This document shows positions 9,913 through 10,391 of a stretch of 10,391 nucleotides of DNA, piece by piece. Both the position numbers and the translations under genes were made by a program. The stretch lies in the NCBI GenBank assembly GCA_004296865.1, contig SCVQ01000170.1, positions 1 to 10,391 on the forward strand. The letters are read 5' to 3'. The stretch is from Nitrospirota bacterium. GTDB lineage: Bacteria > Nitrospirota > Nitrospiria > Nitrospirales > Nitrospiraceae. The notes under the pieces are model-generated. The model searched no databases and was not told the origin of the DNA. It saw nothing but the letters and a program-made list of their open reading frames with translations. Position 1 is the stretch's first letter. Every line of letters starts with the position of its first letter.

Positions 9913-10065
9913 ATGTCGTACCGTTGGCATCGCGCCTTATCGGACCACCGGAACGGCGCTCAGCACTGGTTCGGCTTGCAACAGGCCACGCCCACCATGT
10001 CGCGTAGCCTCACCGGCCACCCCTTCCAGCCCCGCGCACATCGGAAGAAAAATGGAAGCGGCTGA
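9913..10065 (+). CDS. Doubtful small ORF, 50 residues
   Basis: An ATG at 9913 with an AAGGA ribosome-like site about nine bases upstream opens a 50-codon frame rich in His, Arg and Ser. Its stop TGA lies inside the stem of the following hairpin terminator, an arrangement seen with short genes. I do not recognise the product; it has no TM helix or Cys motif. It may well be chance, because an overlapping frame (9896-10141) is also open here. Confidence 0.2.
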   Translation: MSYRWHRALSDHRNGAQHWFGLQQATPTMSRSLTGHPFQPRAHRKKNGSG

Positions 10066-10098
10066 TGGCGCGAAGGGGCCGTCAGCCGCATTTTATAG
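10058..10098 (+). terminator. Rho-independent terminator
   Basis: An 11-pair stem is formed by GCGGCTGATGG (10058-10068) and CCGTCAGCCGC (10079-10089), with one T-G wobble and a 10-base loop. ATTTTAT follows on the plus strand. On the minus strand the same stem is followed by TTCCATTTTT (10057-10048), so it may work in both directions. It would end transcripts from the MNT/HEPN module and separate them from the HNH-like gene. Confidence 0.75.
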
Positions 10099-10162
10099 AA
10101 AGATACTGCCCGCACTAGGGTCCCTGTTACAGCTCACTTAGCAGACAGTTCAATGCAAAGAG

Positions 10163-10391
10163 ATGAAAGCACCAATCTCAGATACATGCGTGATTTGCGG
10201 ACGGGAGAAGGCATGTTCGAGGGATCACGTCCCTCCTAGATGTATTTTCCCTGAACCCCGCCCTGGTGATTTAGTCACCGTGCCGGCTTGTACTGGGTGT
10301 AACATGCACAGGTCTGGACTAGACGAGCAATTCAAGGTCTTCCTGGGCCTTACCGTGGGTTACCATCTCGGTGGAGACAAGAGCTATCGCG
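10163..10391 (+). CDS. HNH-endonuclease-like zinc protein (5' part; runs off the window)
   Basis: Only the first 76 codons are inside the window. The visible part has two Cys pairs, C9/C12 and C43/C46, which probably share one zinc ion; D21-H22 in SRDHVPPRCIFP; and C46-N47 followed by LDEQF (53-57). This CxxC - DHVPP - CxxCN layout is typical of HNH/ENDO VII-fold (treble-clef) nucleases, where the His of DH acts in catalysis. A second catalytic His would have to lie at H49 or beyond the edge. The ATG at 10163 is the only in-frame start after a stop at 10139; its ribosome site (AAAGAG directly adjacent) is poor. Codon use (AGA, AGG, CTA, TTA) and lower GC differ from uvrA and the operon, suggesting transfer. 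A role as a nuclease in defence or a mobile element is possible but not shown. Confidence 0.6.
   Translation, partial: MKAPISDTCVICGREKACSRDHVPPRCIFPEPRPGDLVTVPACTGCNMHRSGLDEQFKVFLGLTVGYHLGGDKSYR

Larger units (their letters stand above)
9750..10162. other. 413-base gap between the HEPN and HNH-like genes
   Basis: It holds the uvrA-end repeat copy (9772-9857), a small perfect inverted repeat CAGCGC-N6-GCGCTG (9878-9895), a doubtful 50-codon ORF (9913-10065) and a strong hairpin terminator (10058-10098). The last 60 bases before the HNH-like gene show no convincing promoter. There is no tRNA, CRISPR or transposase remnant that I can recognise. Confidence 0.6.

Noticed and set aside
9896-10141. 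Plus-strand open frame of 81 codons
   Set aside because: It reads straight through the strong hairpin terminator, has Ala/Pro/Arg-rich filler composition and no recognisable motif.

Overview
The window is a GC-rich stretch of bacterial chromosome. It looks like a Gram-negative from a deep-branching, sigma-54-using lineage. The kinase architecture, the NtrC-type regulator and the base composition would suit a Nitrospirota (Nitrospira-like) genome, but that is inference from style; no marker in the window fixes the taxon.

Left part (1-6300, minus strand): a three-gene operon, read from right to left. The first gene (6211-3500) encodes a 903-residue fusion of two PilZ c-di-GMP-binding domains, a LuxD-like acyl-transferase/thioesterase with an intact Ser-Asp-His triad, and a class I SAM methyltransferase. 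It overlaps by ATGA the gene for a 9-TM, GAF-containing sensor histidine kinase (3503-1329). That gene overlaps by 29 bases the gene for a sigma-54-activating NtrC-family response regulator (1357 to beyond base 1). A consensus-perfect -24/-12 sigma-54 promoter (6299-6284, minus strand) lies just upstream of the first gene, so the operon may be switched on by its own last product. An enzyme that could release and methylate a fatty acyl group, followed by kinase and regulator, resembles the logic of the phcBSR fatty-acid-methyl-ester signalling system of Ralstonia, with a c-di-GMP input added. This is the most interesting candidate system in the window.

Middle (6328-8882, plus strand): divergent uvrA with its own extended -10 promoter (TGTTATAAT). 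The protein is only 841 residues. It keeps both ATPases, the UvrB-binding region and the zinc modules, but lacks almost all of the roughly 100-residue insertion domain.

Right part (8883-10391, plus strand): an accessory segment. A two-gene MNT nucleotidyltransferase/HEPN module (9065-9749) sits directly behind uvrA. It is flanked by a diverged direct repeat: the 3' end of uvrA and its trailer (8853-8936) recur after the HEPN gene (9772-9857), with differences in the coding part that are nearly all synonymous. This suggests the module arrived by insertion or recombination at the uvrA 3' end. A 413-base gap follows, holding that repeat copy, a doubtful 50-codon ORF and a strong hairpin terminator. 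The window then ends inside an HNH-like, zinc-coordinating protein gene (10163 to beyond 10391).
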